From contig NZ_CP022098.1 in NCBI RefSeq assembly GCF_002305875.1, forward strand, positions 7,254,001-7,318,000: a stretch of 64,000 nucleotides of DNA, in the 5' to 3' direction. This document shows, in pieces, positions 32,436-42,500 of the stretch (positions are counted from its first letter, which is position 1; every line of letters begins with the position of its first letter). The position numbers and the translations under genes were made by a program. Below the pieces are notes generated by a model. That model did not search any database, was not told where the DNA came from, and saw only the letters and a list, made by a program, of their open reading frames with translations. The DNA is from Cystobacter fuscus. GTDB lineage: Bacteria > Myxococcota > Myxococcia > Myxococcales > Myxococcaceae.

Positions 32436-33770
32436 TCACGCGCTCTTGCGGCGGCGGATCATCGCCTCGTACGAGCGGCCCACTCCCTGCGAGAGGATGA
32501 GCAGCTCGCCCACGTCGGGCGGGGTGAGCTGCCCCGGGCCATTGTCCACGTACAGCATGTGCACCAGCTTGCCCCGCACGAGCAGCGGCAGGATGACGGC
32601 CGTCGTCGGATAGTCCCCGGTGAGCAGCTTGTAGAAGAGTCCCGAGGCCGCGTCCCGCCTCACCGGCCCCACGTAGTGCGCTCGCGTGTCGCGCACCAGC
32701 CGGAACGTGCTCGGCCCCTGCAGGCCAATGCCCATGCGCCGCACCGCCGCCTCGCGCACCCCCTGCCCCATCCCGCGCCACCCCGTCACCAGGCTGCCCT
32801 GCACGCTCAACAACAGACACCGCTTCCACTTGCCCAGCGCGAAGCGCAGCACCGTCGTCGCCACCTGCTCGCGATCCATGCTGCGCGACAGCTCCGCCTG
32901 GGCCTCGGCGAAGGTGAGCGGCGTGTACACCTGCTCCGGCGCGGGCACCCTCGGGCGCGGCACGTCCTCCAGCTCCAGCACCGACATGCGCCGCGGCGCC
33001 TCGCGGTGCACGGGCGCCCCTGGCACGGGCAACGTCTCGGGCACTGGCACCGGGAGCGGCTCGGGCTCGACAAGCGGCTCGGGCTCGAGCACCTCCCCCT
33101 CGATGATGGCCTCGGAAACGGGCTCGGCGACCGGCTCGGGCGCCGCCTCCTCCTCCACCGTCTCCACGAGATCCAACACCGGCTCTTCCTGGCCCGCCGC
33201 CGCGCTCCCGCCCTTGAGCGCCTGGGCGTAGAGCGACTGGAACTCCTCCTCGCTGATGAGATCCTCGTTGCGCGCGCGCGAGATCTCCTGCTCTTCCGCC
33301 TGCTTCGCCCGCGAGGGCCGCACCGCGTTCATGTCGATGGAACGCATCGCGCGGAACGCCTTGCAGTAGCGCCGCAGCAACTGGTTCATCCGGAACTCGG
33401 GGATGACCACCGGCACCACGCGCTTGCCCGTCTTGAACGCCAGCGCGTCCCGCGTGGCGATGTCCCCCGGGTTGAGCATCGCCACGCTCATGCGCGTGGC
33501 GTCCACCCGCATGGGCAGGTAGTCCTTGTCGTCCGCGTCGCTCGGATCCACCAGCGCCAGCGCTCGCGGGTCCGGCACCATCTCGCCCGAGGCCGCGGAC
33601 ACGCCGTGCTGCTGGCCGAGCACGCGCGCCAGCTCCTGCTCGGACAGCAGGCCCAGCTCCACGAGGTTCGTCCCCAGCCGTCCACCGTGGACGACCTGGG
33701 ACTCGAGCGCTTCCTCCAGCGCCCCGGGGGTAATGAGCTTTTCTTGGAGGAGCAGTTCGCCCAGGCGCAT
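32436..33770 (-). CDS. PilB/GspE N-terminal-domain protein with C-terminal GAF-like domain
   Basis: 444 residues from ATG 33770. Residues 1-~150 match the MshEN/GspE N-terminal domain: MRLGELLLQEKLITPGALEE, LGTNLVELGLLSEQELARVL, and DYLPMRVDATRMSVAMLNPG. The latter domain binds cyclic-di-GMP in some relatives. A long Pro/Glu-rich linker (EPLVEPEPLPVPVPETLPVP) follows. Residues ~300-444 (CLLLSVQGSLVTGWRGMGQG, TTAVILPLLVRGKLVHMLYV, then ILSQGVGRSYEAMIRRRK) look like a GAF domain. It has no ATPase motor motifs (no Walker A), so it is a regulator, not a pilus ATPase. A role in cyclic-di-GMP or type IV pilus signalling is inferred. Upstream lies a VOC gene on the same strand. Confidence 0.8.
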   Translation of the reverse strand: MRLGELLLQEKLITPGALEEALESQVVHGGRLGTNLVELGLLSEQELARVLGQQHGVSAASGEMVPDPRALALVDPSDADDKDYLPMRVDATRMSVAMLNPGDIATRDALAFKTGKRVVPVVIPEFRMNQLLRRYCKAFRAMRSIDMNAVRPSRAKQAEEQEISRARNEDLISEEEFQSLYAQALKGGSAAAGQEEPVLDLVETVEEEAAPEPVAEPVSEAIIEGEVLEPEPLVEPEPLPVPVPETLPVPGAPVHREAPRRMSVLELEDVPRPRVPAPEQVYTPLTFAEAQAELSRSMDREQVATTVLRFALGKWKRCLLLSVQGSLVTGWRGMGQGVREAAVRRMGIGLQGPSTFRLVRDTRAHYVGPVRRDAASGLFYKLLTGDYPTTAVILPLLVRGKLVHMLYVDNGPGQLTPPDVGELLILSQGVGRSYEAMIRRRKSA

Positions 33771-33837
33771 GACGGCCTGGGCTTGTAGCCGCCCGCTGGC
33801 GCTCTCCGCAAGACGCGCCAGGCGGCCATCCGCTTTC

Positions 33838-34233
33838 TCAGGAGATCGGATCCTCCGGGTGATGGCTGAGCGCCACCCGGTTGCCCTCGGGGTCCCGGAC
33901 GTACACCGTCCAGCGCGTCTCGTGCTCCAGGGGGATGCCGGCACGCGCCAGGGTCTCCACCGCCCGGGCCCGCTCGGCCGGGGCGATGCGCAGGGCGAGC
34001 AGCAACAGGCCCGGCCGCTCGTGACGGAAGGAGCCCGCCTCGGGCTCGCCCGCCACCGCCTCCAAGGCGAGGAAGCCACCGCCGGGGACCCCGACCCACA
34101 CGCTGCGCAGCGAGCCGTCCGCCCGGAAGTGGCGCTGCAGCTCTCTCAGACCCAGGACGTCCCGGTAGAAGGCGGTGACCCGCTCCACGTCGCGTACCTG
34201 GATGGCCAGATGATGGAAGCCCTGAACGTCCAT
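33838..34233 (-). CDS. Glyoxalase/VOC-superfamily protein
   Basis: 131 residues. The N-terminal MDVQGFHHLAIQVRDVERVT contributes the His ligand. FYRDVLGLRELQRHF, then VPGGGFLALEAVAG, and the C-terminal WTVYVRDPEGNRVALSHHPE contain the expected beta-alpha-beta-beta-beta units and the second metal ligand set (DPEGN). VOC proteins carry out metal-dependent isomerisation, dioxygenation or resistance reactions, and this one cannot be narrowed further. Single VOC module pair of normal size. It lies 67 bp upstream of the PilB-N-domain gene on the same strand and divergent from the receiver-DUF4388 gene. Confidence 0.9.
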   Translation of the reverse strand: MDVQGFHHLAIQVRDVERVTAFYRDVLGLRELQRHFRADGSLRSVWVGVPGGGFLALEAVAGEPEAGSFRHERPGLLLLALRIAPAERARAVETLARAGIPLEHETRWTVYVRDPEGNRVALSHHPEDPIS

Positions 34234-34263
34234 GACGCGGATGCTATATGGTGCCCGGCCCCC

Positions 34264-36369
34264 ATGGCGCGACTGCTGATCGTCGAGGATCACCCCGAGC
34301 TGGCTTCCCTCATGGTCGCCGCGGCCGAGAGCCGCGGCCATGAGGCCACGGCCGTCCATACCGGCGAAGCCGCGCTGGCCCTCGTGCGCCCGCAGGCCTT
34401 CGAGGCGGCCGTGGTGGATCTGCTCCTGCCCGACATGCGGGGCAGCGCCGTGCTCTCCGCGCTCCGGGACAACGCCATTCCCGCCATCGCCGTCAGCGGT
34501 GTCTTCAAGGGCGATCGCTTCGCCCGCGAGGCCACCGACGTGTACGGCGCGCGCGCCTTCTTCGAGAAGCCCTTCGAGTTGCTGCACCTGCTGGAGTACG
34601 TCGAGCAGCTGTGCGGCCTGGACAGCCCCCCGCCCGCCCCTCCCCCCGACGATGACTCCGACGAGGTCGTCGTCTTCGAGGACGCCACGCTCATGGAACT
34701 GGACGACGAGCCGGGCTTCGCCGTCACCGAGGAGGATGAGCCCCTCTTCGCGTCCGCCGAGCCCTCGTCCCCCGTCATCCAGGGGCTCACCGTCATCGAG
34801 GAGGCGGAGGATCCGCTGAGCGACGAGCGCCCCCTTCCTCCTCCGCTCCCACCCGCTCCGCCCCCCTCCTACGTGGAGTCCGCGCCCGCGTTCGTCCGGG
34901 AGACCCCCATCACCCTCAGGACGGTGGAGCTCGCGGGGCTCGTGGATCTCTCCTCGCTCGAGTCCCCCGACGCACGGGAAGAACCCCTCGTCCCGGAGGA
35001 GCCGCCCGAGGAGGAACTGCAGGAGCTGGAGATGCTCGACCCGGAGGAGGAGTCACCTCCGGCGTCCACCCTCCCCGTCGACGAGTACGCGACCCTCGAG
35101 GAGCCCGGGCCGGACACGGCGCCACCTCCGACCCCCGCCATCTCCTCCGAGGAGCTCCAGGCCCTGGAAGCACTCGGGACGGACGAGGGGCCGCCCCCGA
35201 CCCCCGCCATCTCCTCCGAGGAGCTCCAGGCCCTGGAAGCACTCGGGACGGACGAGGGGCCACCTCCGACCCCCACCATCTCCTCCGAGGAGCTCCAGGC
35301 CCTGGAGACACTCGGGCCCGCCGAGGAACCGCCTCCCCCCGGCCCCTCCGCCGAGGAACACCGGGCCCTGGAGGCACTCGGGCCCGCCGAGGAGTCTCCC
35401 CCCACGTCCGTCGTCTCCTCCGAGGAGCTCCAGGCCCTGGAGGCACTCGGACCCGCCGAGGAGCCAGCCCTCCCCGAGCCCTCCATCTACGATCTCCCCC
35501 CACCACGGGAGTCCTCCGCCGAGCCGCTGGAGCCCGAGCCCGGACTCGCCCTGCCCTTCGGGGAGCGCGAGAAGGTGTGGAGCAAGACGACCAGCACCGC
35601 GCCCCGGACGCGCGCGCCCCCCGCCTGGTCGCTCTCCGGAAACCTCAAGGACACCAGCGTCCCCCGCCTGCTCAACGCCTATTACGAGGCGCGCCACAGC
35701 GGAGAACTCAAGCTGCGGCAGGGCACCACCCAGAAGGTCGTCTACTTCGAGGCCGGGCGGCCGGTGTACGCCGCCTCCAACCTCGCCCCGGAGCGCTTCC
35801 TGCGCTTCTGCGTACGCCGCGGCGTGGTGAGCGAGGCCCAGGCCCAGGCGGCGTTCGCGCTCGCCCGGGAACAGAACCTGCGCTCGAGCGAGGCGCTCGC
35901 CCGGCTGGGGTTCGTGGACGCCCGGCGGCGCCAGCAGGTGCTCGAGGAGCAGGTGAAGGAGGTGCTCTGGTCCACCTTCTCGTGGACGGAAGGCGCCTAT
36001 GGCTTCAGCGCCCTGCGCCCTCCCAGCGCGGGACGGGTGGCCCTGTCGCTCTTCCCCGGAGATCTCATCCTCGAGGGAGTCCAGCGCTCCGAGCCCCTGG
36101 TGGCGCTGCGCCAGCACATGCCGCGCTCCCGCCGGCTCTTCCCCTCGGCCGCGCCCCCCTACGCCCTGCACGAGCTGAAGTTGAAGGGACAGCAGGCCCT
36201 GCTGCTGGCGTACGCGGACGGCACCAAGACGGTGGAGGATCTGCTCACCCTCACGGATCTGCCCGAGCGCGAGGGGCTCGCCACCCTGCGGGGCCTGGAG
36301 CTGCTCGGCGTGCTGGAGGAGCGGCGCGAGGAGCCCGGCAGCCGCCGCCGCATCAGCTTCGGGCTGTAG
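34264..36369 (+). CDS. Receiver protein with acidic repeat linker and C-terminal DUF4388 (PATAN) domain
   Basis: 701 residues from ATG 34264. The frame extends further upstream, but that part is antisense to the VOC gene and spurious. Residues 1-115 are a CheY-type receiver: LLIVEDHPELAS, phosphoacceptor Asp in AAVVDLLLPDMRGS, Lys in FFEKPFE. A very acidic Pro-rich region of ~320 residues follows. It contains five ~23-residue repeats with SSEELQALEALG cores. Residues ~450-560 are a DUF4388 domain (WSLSGNLKDTSVPRLLNAYY, LKLRQGTTQKVVYFEAGRPV). A C-terminal MshEN-like part follows (GVVSEAQAQAAFALAREQNL). The domain set is typical of myxobacterial motility/development regulators. The ATG stands 31 bp from the divergent VOC start. 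Confidence 0.88.
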   Translation: MARLLIVEDHPELASLMVAAAESRGHEATAVHTGEAALALVRPQAFEAAVVDLLLPDMRGSAVLSALRDNAIPAIAVSGVFKGDRFAREATDVYGARAFFEKPFELLHLLEYVEQLCGLDSPPPAPPPDDDSDEVVVFEDATLMELDDEPGFAVTEEDEPLFASAEPSSPVIQGLTVIEEAEDPLSDERPLPPPLPPAPPPSYVESAPAFVRETPITLRTVELAGLVDLSSLESPDAREEPLVPEEPPEEELQELEMLDPEEESPPASTLPVDEYATLEEPGPDTAPPPTPAISSEELQALEALGTDEGPPPTPAISSEELQALEALGTDEGPPPTPTISSEELQALETLGPAEEPPPPGPSAEEHRALEALGPAEESPPTSVVSSEELQALEALGPAEEPALPEPSIYDLPPPRESSAEPLEPEPGLALPFGEREKVWSKTTSTAPRTRAPPAWSLSGNLKDTSVPRLLNAYYEARHSGELKLRQGTTQKVVYFEAGRPVYAASNLAPERFLRFCVRRGVVSEAQAQAAFALAREQNLRSSEALARLGFVDARRRQQVLEEQVKEVLWSTFSWTEGAYGFSALRPPSAGRVALSLFPGDLILEGVQRSEPLVALRQHMPRSRRLFPSAAPPYALHELKLKGQQALLLAYADGTKTVEDLLTLTDLPEREGLATLRGLELLGVLEERREEPGSRRRISFGL
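35127..35470 (+). repeat. 69-bp in-frame repeats in the acidic linker
   Basis: About five units encoding SSEELQALEALG followed by PAEE/TDEGPPPTP. The first two are nearly identical in DNA. Copy number may vary between strains. Confidence 0.8.
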
Positions 36370-36390
36370 GGCGCCCACCCGCCGCGGCCA

Positions 36391-39300
36391 TCACCGGCGG
36401 CGGCGGCGCAGGGCCGCTCCCAGCGCTGCGAGCACGAAGAGCATCGGCCCCGACCCGGAGCTGGCGCACCCACAGCCAGACGGACGCGGCTCGTTCGCTT
36501 CGGACGCGGAGAGGCGCACGTCGCCCTTGCTCGCTTCGCCCCACATGCGGCGCTCGCCCACCAAGAGTGGCCGCGCCACGTAGCTGAGCGTCCGGGTGGC
36601 GCCACCCGCCAGCAGCAGCCCGTCCACCTGGAGCGCGCTGCCATTCCAGTGCGTCTCCACGGGCGCTCCGTCGAGCGTCGCGCTGCCCTCCACGTAGGCG
36701 AGCCCCTCCAGGTGCTCCACGTAGCGCGCCCCGCTCACGTCGCACGCCGTGGTGTTGGTGAGATCCACCAGCACGCTCACGAGTCCCGTCTCCGAGGCAA
36801 CGGGCAGCTCGGAGCGGCGGCCCACCTTCACGAAGGGATCCACGGAGATGGGCACGTCGAACGACAGCTCCGTGCGCGCGGGCCCCTTGCTCGCCGTCAC
36901 GCCCACCCGCACGACGCCGCCGAGCAGCGCATCCAGCTCCTTCTCCTTCGTGGCGAGCCGCACCGAGCCATCCGGCTCGGAGAGCTGCTCGAGCTCCAGG
37001 GCCGACGCATACGTCCAGGTGTAGTCCGGCGTCTGGCAGAACCCCGGCGTGGGGGTGACGAGGGACGAGAGGGTCATGGTCGCGCCCTGGCCACAGACGG
37101 CCTTCATCCCGTTCTGGGGTCGAGGCTCCAGGGACACGCCCCGGCCGGGCAACACCAGCTGGCGATCCTGCTGCTCCATGGAGCTGCCCGTGGAGTCCTC
37201 CAGGGTGGCGCGCAAATGGTAGAGCCCGCAGTCCAGGTCCGCCAGCGACCACTCGCCCGGCACCGCCACGCTCGCGGTCCTCGTCGGCACGTTCGCGTCC
37301 TCCGGCTCCAAGCGCAGATCCGCGCGCAGCTCGCGCTCCACCTCGCAGTCGAGAGGCGAGTCCACCCACAGCGTCTGGGCGCTCTCGCTCAACGACACCT
37401 GGAGCGAGTCGGGCTTGAGCGGCGTCCAGGCCGACTCGATGACGAGCTCGCGCTGGGAAGGCGCCCCGCGCTCGGTGCCCACGGCATTCGTGGCGCTGAC
37501 CCGCACCCGGGCCGGAGGCTGACAGACGCTCGTCTGGAGCACGAGCCCCGTCGCGTCCACCGGGAAGTCGGTCACGGCGCCGCCCTCCTGCTTCTGGATG
37601 GAGAGCTCCGGCCCCGGCACCCGGCCATCCTCCAGTCTCATGTCCCAGGTGGTCACCATGCCGGGAAACCCGGGCGCGTTCACGCAGCCGTGCGAGCCCT
37701 CGGGGGACAACTCCAGCCGCGCTCCGGGGCGCACATTCACCACGACGCCGTCCGTGGCGAAGACGCGCTCCGGAGCACCCCAGGGCTTCTGGTGCACCGT
37801 GTAGCGCTGGAAGTTGGAGAGGCCGCCCTCGTCCACCACGTCGAGCTGGTACTGGTAGTCCCGGCCTCCCGCCTCGCAGAAGAAGCGCGGGGGCACGAGC
37901 GTGGCGCGGCCCTCGAGCTGCGTCGGCACCGGACCGTCCGTGGACACCCGCGTCCAGCGCTTGCTCGCCCATCCACAGTTCGCCGACGTCCTGTCCCCCA
38001 CCGCGTGGAGCGTCAGGGGCGCGCCGCCCGCGACCAGCTCGCCCGCGAGTTGCCCCGGGTCCACCACGCTTCCGTCCGACCGCACCACCTGGGGCATCTC
38101 CGGGCGCGACGTATGCAGCACCCTCACCGGCATCGTCCGCCGGACCTCGTGCGCCGCCAGGCCGTCGGAGGCCGTCACCTCGAAGTGGCCCGCGTCCGTC
38201 GTCTGGCAGATGGGCCTCGTGGAGATGTCCATCACCACGGGCTCGCCTGGCTCCGCGGACATCGACTTCACCTCCCACGGGCCCGTGGCCGAGTACGCGG
38301 CGGTGAGCCGTACCGGATCGCCGTCGGAGTCCTTGCCCAGGAAGGTCAGCTGGAGGTTCTCGTCCTCCTCGAAGTCCATCGCCGTGACCACCCCGCCGTC
38401 CGAGTCCAGCACCGAGAGCTCGGGGCCCGCCTCATTGGAGTAGGTGAAGACGTTGTGCACCGTCTCGCCCGGAGCGGTGAGGACGCAGAAGGACGCGCCA
38501 TGACAGGCCACCTGCGTCAGCTTCGCCGTCATGTTCTTCATGACGTCCGGTGGAATCACGCGCGGGCGCCAGAGGGTGCCCGCGCTCGCCTCCTCCGGCA
38601 TGGGCAACGGACTCATCACCTGGCGGCTGCCATCCGCCCGCGTCACGAGGGCCATGCCGAACCCATGGCCCCCATCGCCTCCCCCCTCCACGCCCATGGA
38701 CAGGGCAACGAGTTCCTCGCCCGGCTCCAGCGGCTGGGCCACGTGGAGCGAGGTGGTCGAGCCCTGGAGGAAGGCATGACGCGCGCCCATCACCGCGAAG
38801 GGAACGGACGAGCCCTCGACGGGAAACAGCGCCACCGCCCGCAGCGGGCCCACCGAGCCTCCGTCCGGATTGTCCAGGAACCAGGACGGCTCACTCTTGG
38901 GGTTGAGGGTGCCCCACTTGCCGTTGGGCACGACACTCGAGCTTCCAAGGAAGGAGTAGATCTTCGACCCCACCCGCGTCACGGCGAACGGGGCGTCCGG
39001 TTTCGAGGTCAGCTCCAAGCGCACCACCGGCTCGAAGGTGTCGGCGGGCACGTCGATGCCCGCGCCCGAAAGCAGGACCGTGTGTTGTTCGTTGCCTCGG
39101 GTCATCGCGGCGGCACCTCCGCCCGGCACCTGCTTCACGCGGTGAAAGCCGTTGTCCGGAGAGATGATGGACGAGCCGGGAGTGACGCCCCCGCACAGCC
39201 CTCCATCCGTGCCGCGCGAGACGCGCTGTCCGTAGTCGTCGATGCTCACGAAGCAGCCCGTGTCCGGCTGGTAGGAGGTGCCCACCGAGTCGTTCGCCCC

Positions 39301-39576
39301 GAGCCCCTTGAGATTGTGCGCCACGCCACCGTCCACGAACAGGTAGACGCCCCCCCCGCTATCGGCCAGATAGCCCAGTGAGAACGTCCCATTCCCCCAC
39401 ACGTCGAGGACGTCGTTGGGCCGCTCCGTCACGGCGGTCACCTCGCGCCATCCCGCGTGCGCCCGGGACGCGGCCAGCATCGCCAGCACCCCCGCCGCGG
39501 CCAGACACACGAGCCGCGCGCGCGTGCGCCACCTAGTAGGCGAACTCCGCTCGAAGGTAGAGCCTGTCGGCCTCAT
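36391..39576 (-). CDS. Large exported protein with MYXO-CTERM tail
   Basis: 1061 residues from ATG 39576, chosen because AGGAG lies seven bases upstream and an Arg-rich region (RWRTRARLVCLAAAGVLAML) then gives a proper signal peptide ending SRAHA. This start lies inside the upstream gene (44-bp overlap). The middle is beta-rich, with WGNGTFSLGYLADSGGGVYL (propeller-like) and several Ig-like segments. Near the end is a conserved-repeat (DUF11-like) domain (VLVDLTNTTACDVSGARYVE). The C-terminus PSGCGCASSGSGPMLFVLAA then LGAALRRRRR is a textbook MYXO-CTERM sorting signal, so the protein should be processed and surface-anchored. Last gene of the envelope cluster. Confidence 0.85.
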   Translation of the reverse strand: MRPTGSTFERSSPTRWRTRARLVCLAAAGVLAMLAASRAHAGWREVTAVTERPNDVLDVWGNGTFSLGYLADSGGGVYLFVDGGVAHNLKGLGANDSVGTSYQPDTGCFVSIDDYGQRVSRGTDGGLCGGVTPGSSIISPDNGFHRVKQVPGGGAAAMTRGNEQHTVLLSGAGIDVPADTFEPVVRLELTSKPDAPFAVTRVGSKIYSFLGSSSVVPNGKWGTLNPKSEPSWFLDNPDGGSVGPLRAVALFPVEGSSVPFAVMGARHAFLQGSTTSLHVAQPLEPGEELVALSMGVEGGGDGGHGFGMALVTRADGSRQVMSPLPMPEEASAGTLWRPRVIPPDVMKNMTAKLTQVACHGASFCVLTAPGETVHNVFTYSNEAGPELSVLDSDGGVVTAMDFEEDENLQLTFLGKDSDGDPVRLTAAYSATGPWEVKSMSAEPGEPVVMDISTRPICQTTDAGHFEVTASDGLAAHEVRRTMPVRVLHTSRPEMPQVVRSDGSVVDPGQLAGELVAGGAPLTLHAVGDRTSANCGWASKRWTRVSTDGPVPTQLEGRATLVPPRFFCEAGGRDYQYQLDVVDEGGLSNFQRYTVHQKPWGAPERVFATDGVVVNVRPGARLELSPEGSHGCVNAPGFPGMVTTWDMRLEDGRVPGPELSIQKQEGGAVTDFPVDATGLVLQTSVCQPPARVRVSATNAVGTERGAPSQRELVIESAWTPLKPDSLQVSLSESAQTLWVDSPLDCEVERELRADLRLEPEDANVPTRTASVAVPGEWSLADLDCGLYHLRATLEDSTGSSMEQQDRQLVLPGRGVSLEPRPQNGMKAVCGQGATMTLSSLVTPTPGFCQTPDYTWTYASALELEQLSEPDGSVRLATKEKELDALLGGVVRVGVTASKGPARTELSFDVPISVDPFVKVGRRSELPVASETGLVSVLVDLTNTTACDVSGARYVEHLEGLAYVEGSATLDGAPVETHWNGSALQVDGLLLAGGATRTLSYVARPLLVGERRMWGEASKGDVRLSASEANEPRPSGCGCASSGSGPMLFVLAALGAALRRRRR

Positions 39577-42500
39577 TCTGGGTCTCCTGTGACAAGTCCG
39601 CTCCGGTGAACCCCAGCAGGGTGTAGCCCACGCCCACCCGCATCCGGTCATCCACGCGCCAGGCGATCTCGCCTCGGAGCGAACCCAAGGATTCATGGTC
39701 GGTCGACACCGACCGCCCCGCGCCCTCCACCGCCACTTCCAGTCCGCCCACCACTCGCACCGAGGGGCGCAACGAGCCGGTGAACACCCATATCGCAACC
39801 TCGCCCCGCTTGCTGCGGCTCGCGTGCAGACCCGCCGCCAGCGCGAGGCGATCTCCCAGACGCACGGCCGGCAGGAGTGAAATGATCTGCTGCTCCCGCT
39901 CGCCAAACACCTGGCGCTCTCCGGGCGACAGCTCCCGGTTGATGCCGTAGCGCGCCACCACCGCGAAGGGCCCGGGCCTCCAGGAGAGGGCGGCGTACCC
40001 CTCGAGCAGCCGGGCCTCCAGACGCCCGCCTTCCCGCTCGCCCGTGCGGCTGAAGTTCATCCGGCCCGAGAGCGACAGGTCCTCGCGCAGCACGGCCTCC
40101 GCGGCGAGCATCGCCACCGTCTGGAGGCGATCCACCGACGCGCTGGAGCCTCGTCCGGGCGTGCCCCGCTCGAAGCGCAGCTCCAGGTGGCCCCCCAGCC
40201 GGAGGCGCTCCAGGACGAGCTGTCCGGACACCCCCGCCGCGTCCCGCCGCAGCGTGTCCGGCACGTCGAGCACGCCCCGCACACCCCGCTCGTAGCGCGC
40301 GCTCAGGTCCAGGGCGCCGAAGACGGTGCGCTGGAAGCCCACCGCGCGCGCCAGCCGCATGCCCTGGGTGTCATGGGAGGCGACGTCCTCCACGAAGACG
40401 CTCGTGCCGTCCGCCAGTTGGGTGCTCGCGCCGCTCACCATGCGGCGCGCGCCGAAGTCCGGCCCGTCCACGTCCACCGAATAGCCGCCGTAGTAGACGT
40501 CCTCGCCCCGCTTCCAACCACCCCGTACCCACGCGAGCGGCCCCAGTTCGGGCCCCCAGCCCCCGCGCACCCCCACCGTGGCGTCGCCCGCCGTCACGTC
40601 CGCGCCCACCGCGGCGAAGGTGTCCGCCACCCGGCCGAGTCCGTCGCCGTAGAGGCCCACCGTCTGCTGGTGGCTGGCCGACACCCTCAGCCAGTCGTTC
40701 ACCCGGTAGTGCCCCTCGAGCCCCACCGAGGTCCGCCCTCCCTCGAGCAGGGTGTCCTCTCCGGGCAGCACGCTGGCGCGCAGGCGTGCGTCGCGCACCT
40801 GCACGCTCACGCCCCACCGCTCCCACTCGTAGCCCAGCCCCAGCCCCAGCGTGCGCGCCCCCACCTCCCCCGGCTCGAAGGGACGCCGCGGATCCGCCGT
40901 GAGGCGATCATCCCCGAGCAGCGTGAGGCGCCACGACCCCAGGGGCTGCACGGCGCGCAGGGAGAGCTGACGCGAGGACTGGAGATCGGCGTGGGCGCCA
41001 TCGGAGAACCCCGCGGTGCGCCGACGGAAGGCCGCATCCACGGAGCCGCGCCCGAAGAGGCCCGGCCCGCGCACGCGCACGCTCAAGGCGTCCCCTCCGG
41101 CCGGCGCCCAGTCCAGCGAGGGCCGCAGGAAGGAGAGTCCCCCGTCATCCGAGACGCCGAAGGACGCCGGCGGCACCGCCGCGCCCTCGCTGCGCGCCAC
41201 CTCGGCCAGCAGCGTGTAGGCGCCCAGGGTGGCACGCCCGTGCCCGGTGAGCAGTTGGTAGGCCCGCCCTCCCCGCGGCTCGCGCACGGCCGACACGGAC
41301 ACCCGTCCGCCCTTCCACTCGGCCCAGGCCTCGCCACCCACCGCGTCCGTGGGCGCGCCGGAGCGCAGCACCGCGTACTCCACGCACAACACGGGCTCCG
41401 GCGCGGCCGTCGGAGCGGCGGCGCTCCACAGCGCCTCGCCCGACACGAAGGACAACGGCCGCGCCAGGAGGATGCGCCCCGACACGTAGTCGATGTCGTA
41501 GTCCCGGTGCCGCACCAGGTGCCGCTCGGCGAGCGGCAACCCGGTGAGGCCATCGCGCAGCTCCACGCGCAGCACCTCGGAGCCCTCGGCCATGGGCACC
41601 GAGCCCAGGTAGTAGAGACTGCCGCCAGTGGCGCGCAGCTCCTCGTACGCGGGCTGCGCGGCGATGGCGCGCAGCGGATCCGCCAGACCCCCGGCGAAGC
41701 CCTTCACGCCCGCGCGCACCGGGCCCAGCTGCGCCGCCAGCTCCGCGTAGGGGCCGAACAGGGGACGGTGGTAGCGGCCCACCTCGCCCTCCTCCCATCG
41801 GGCCCGGTACGTGCCCAGGCCCACGCGGCCCAGGGAGTCATGACGCAGCTCCAGCCGCAGACGGCTCTCGGCCGGATTGGGGGTGAGGCCCACGGAGGTA
41901 TCGCCCCACTCGGGGAGCACCCAATCCGGATCCGGCACCCGATCCAACCGGGGAAGCAGGGGGCGCAGCGCATCCACCAGCGGGCGCCCGCGCAAGGCGT
42001 CCACGTCCGTGTCGCGCACGTCCAGCTCGCCCACCAGGGAGAAGGGCCCCCGGTACGCCTCCACATGGGCCGAGCCCCGTCCCCGCAGGCGCACGCCCCC
42101 CGTGGACGGGAAGTACGTGGCTTCCACGTCCAACAAGGCCACCGCGAAGTCCCGCCGCACCGCCTCCACGGGCACCGTCATCTTCCAGGCGGGCTCGCCG
42201 GGCGGTTGCACCTCCAGGACGACGGGATTGCCGCCCGGGGCGAGCTCCAGGGGCAGCAGCGCGGAGCCATCCTGGCCCACCGTCACCTCGCCCTCGGACG
42301 AGCGCACGCGCGTGCCCGGGGGAAGCTCGGCGTTCAACGACGTGGGGCCACTGGCCGGTGGACGCTCCTTGCTTCCCGGCAGCCGCAGCACGCCGCGGGG
42401 CTCGGGCGCGCGGGGGATGACGAGCACGCCCACCTCGCGGGGCACCACGTCGACGCGCTGCTGGAAGAGGCGCAGCGCGCCCCCGGTGCCGCGCACCACG

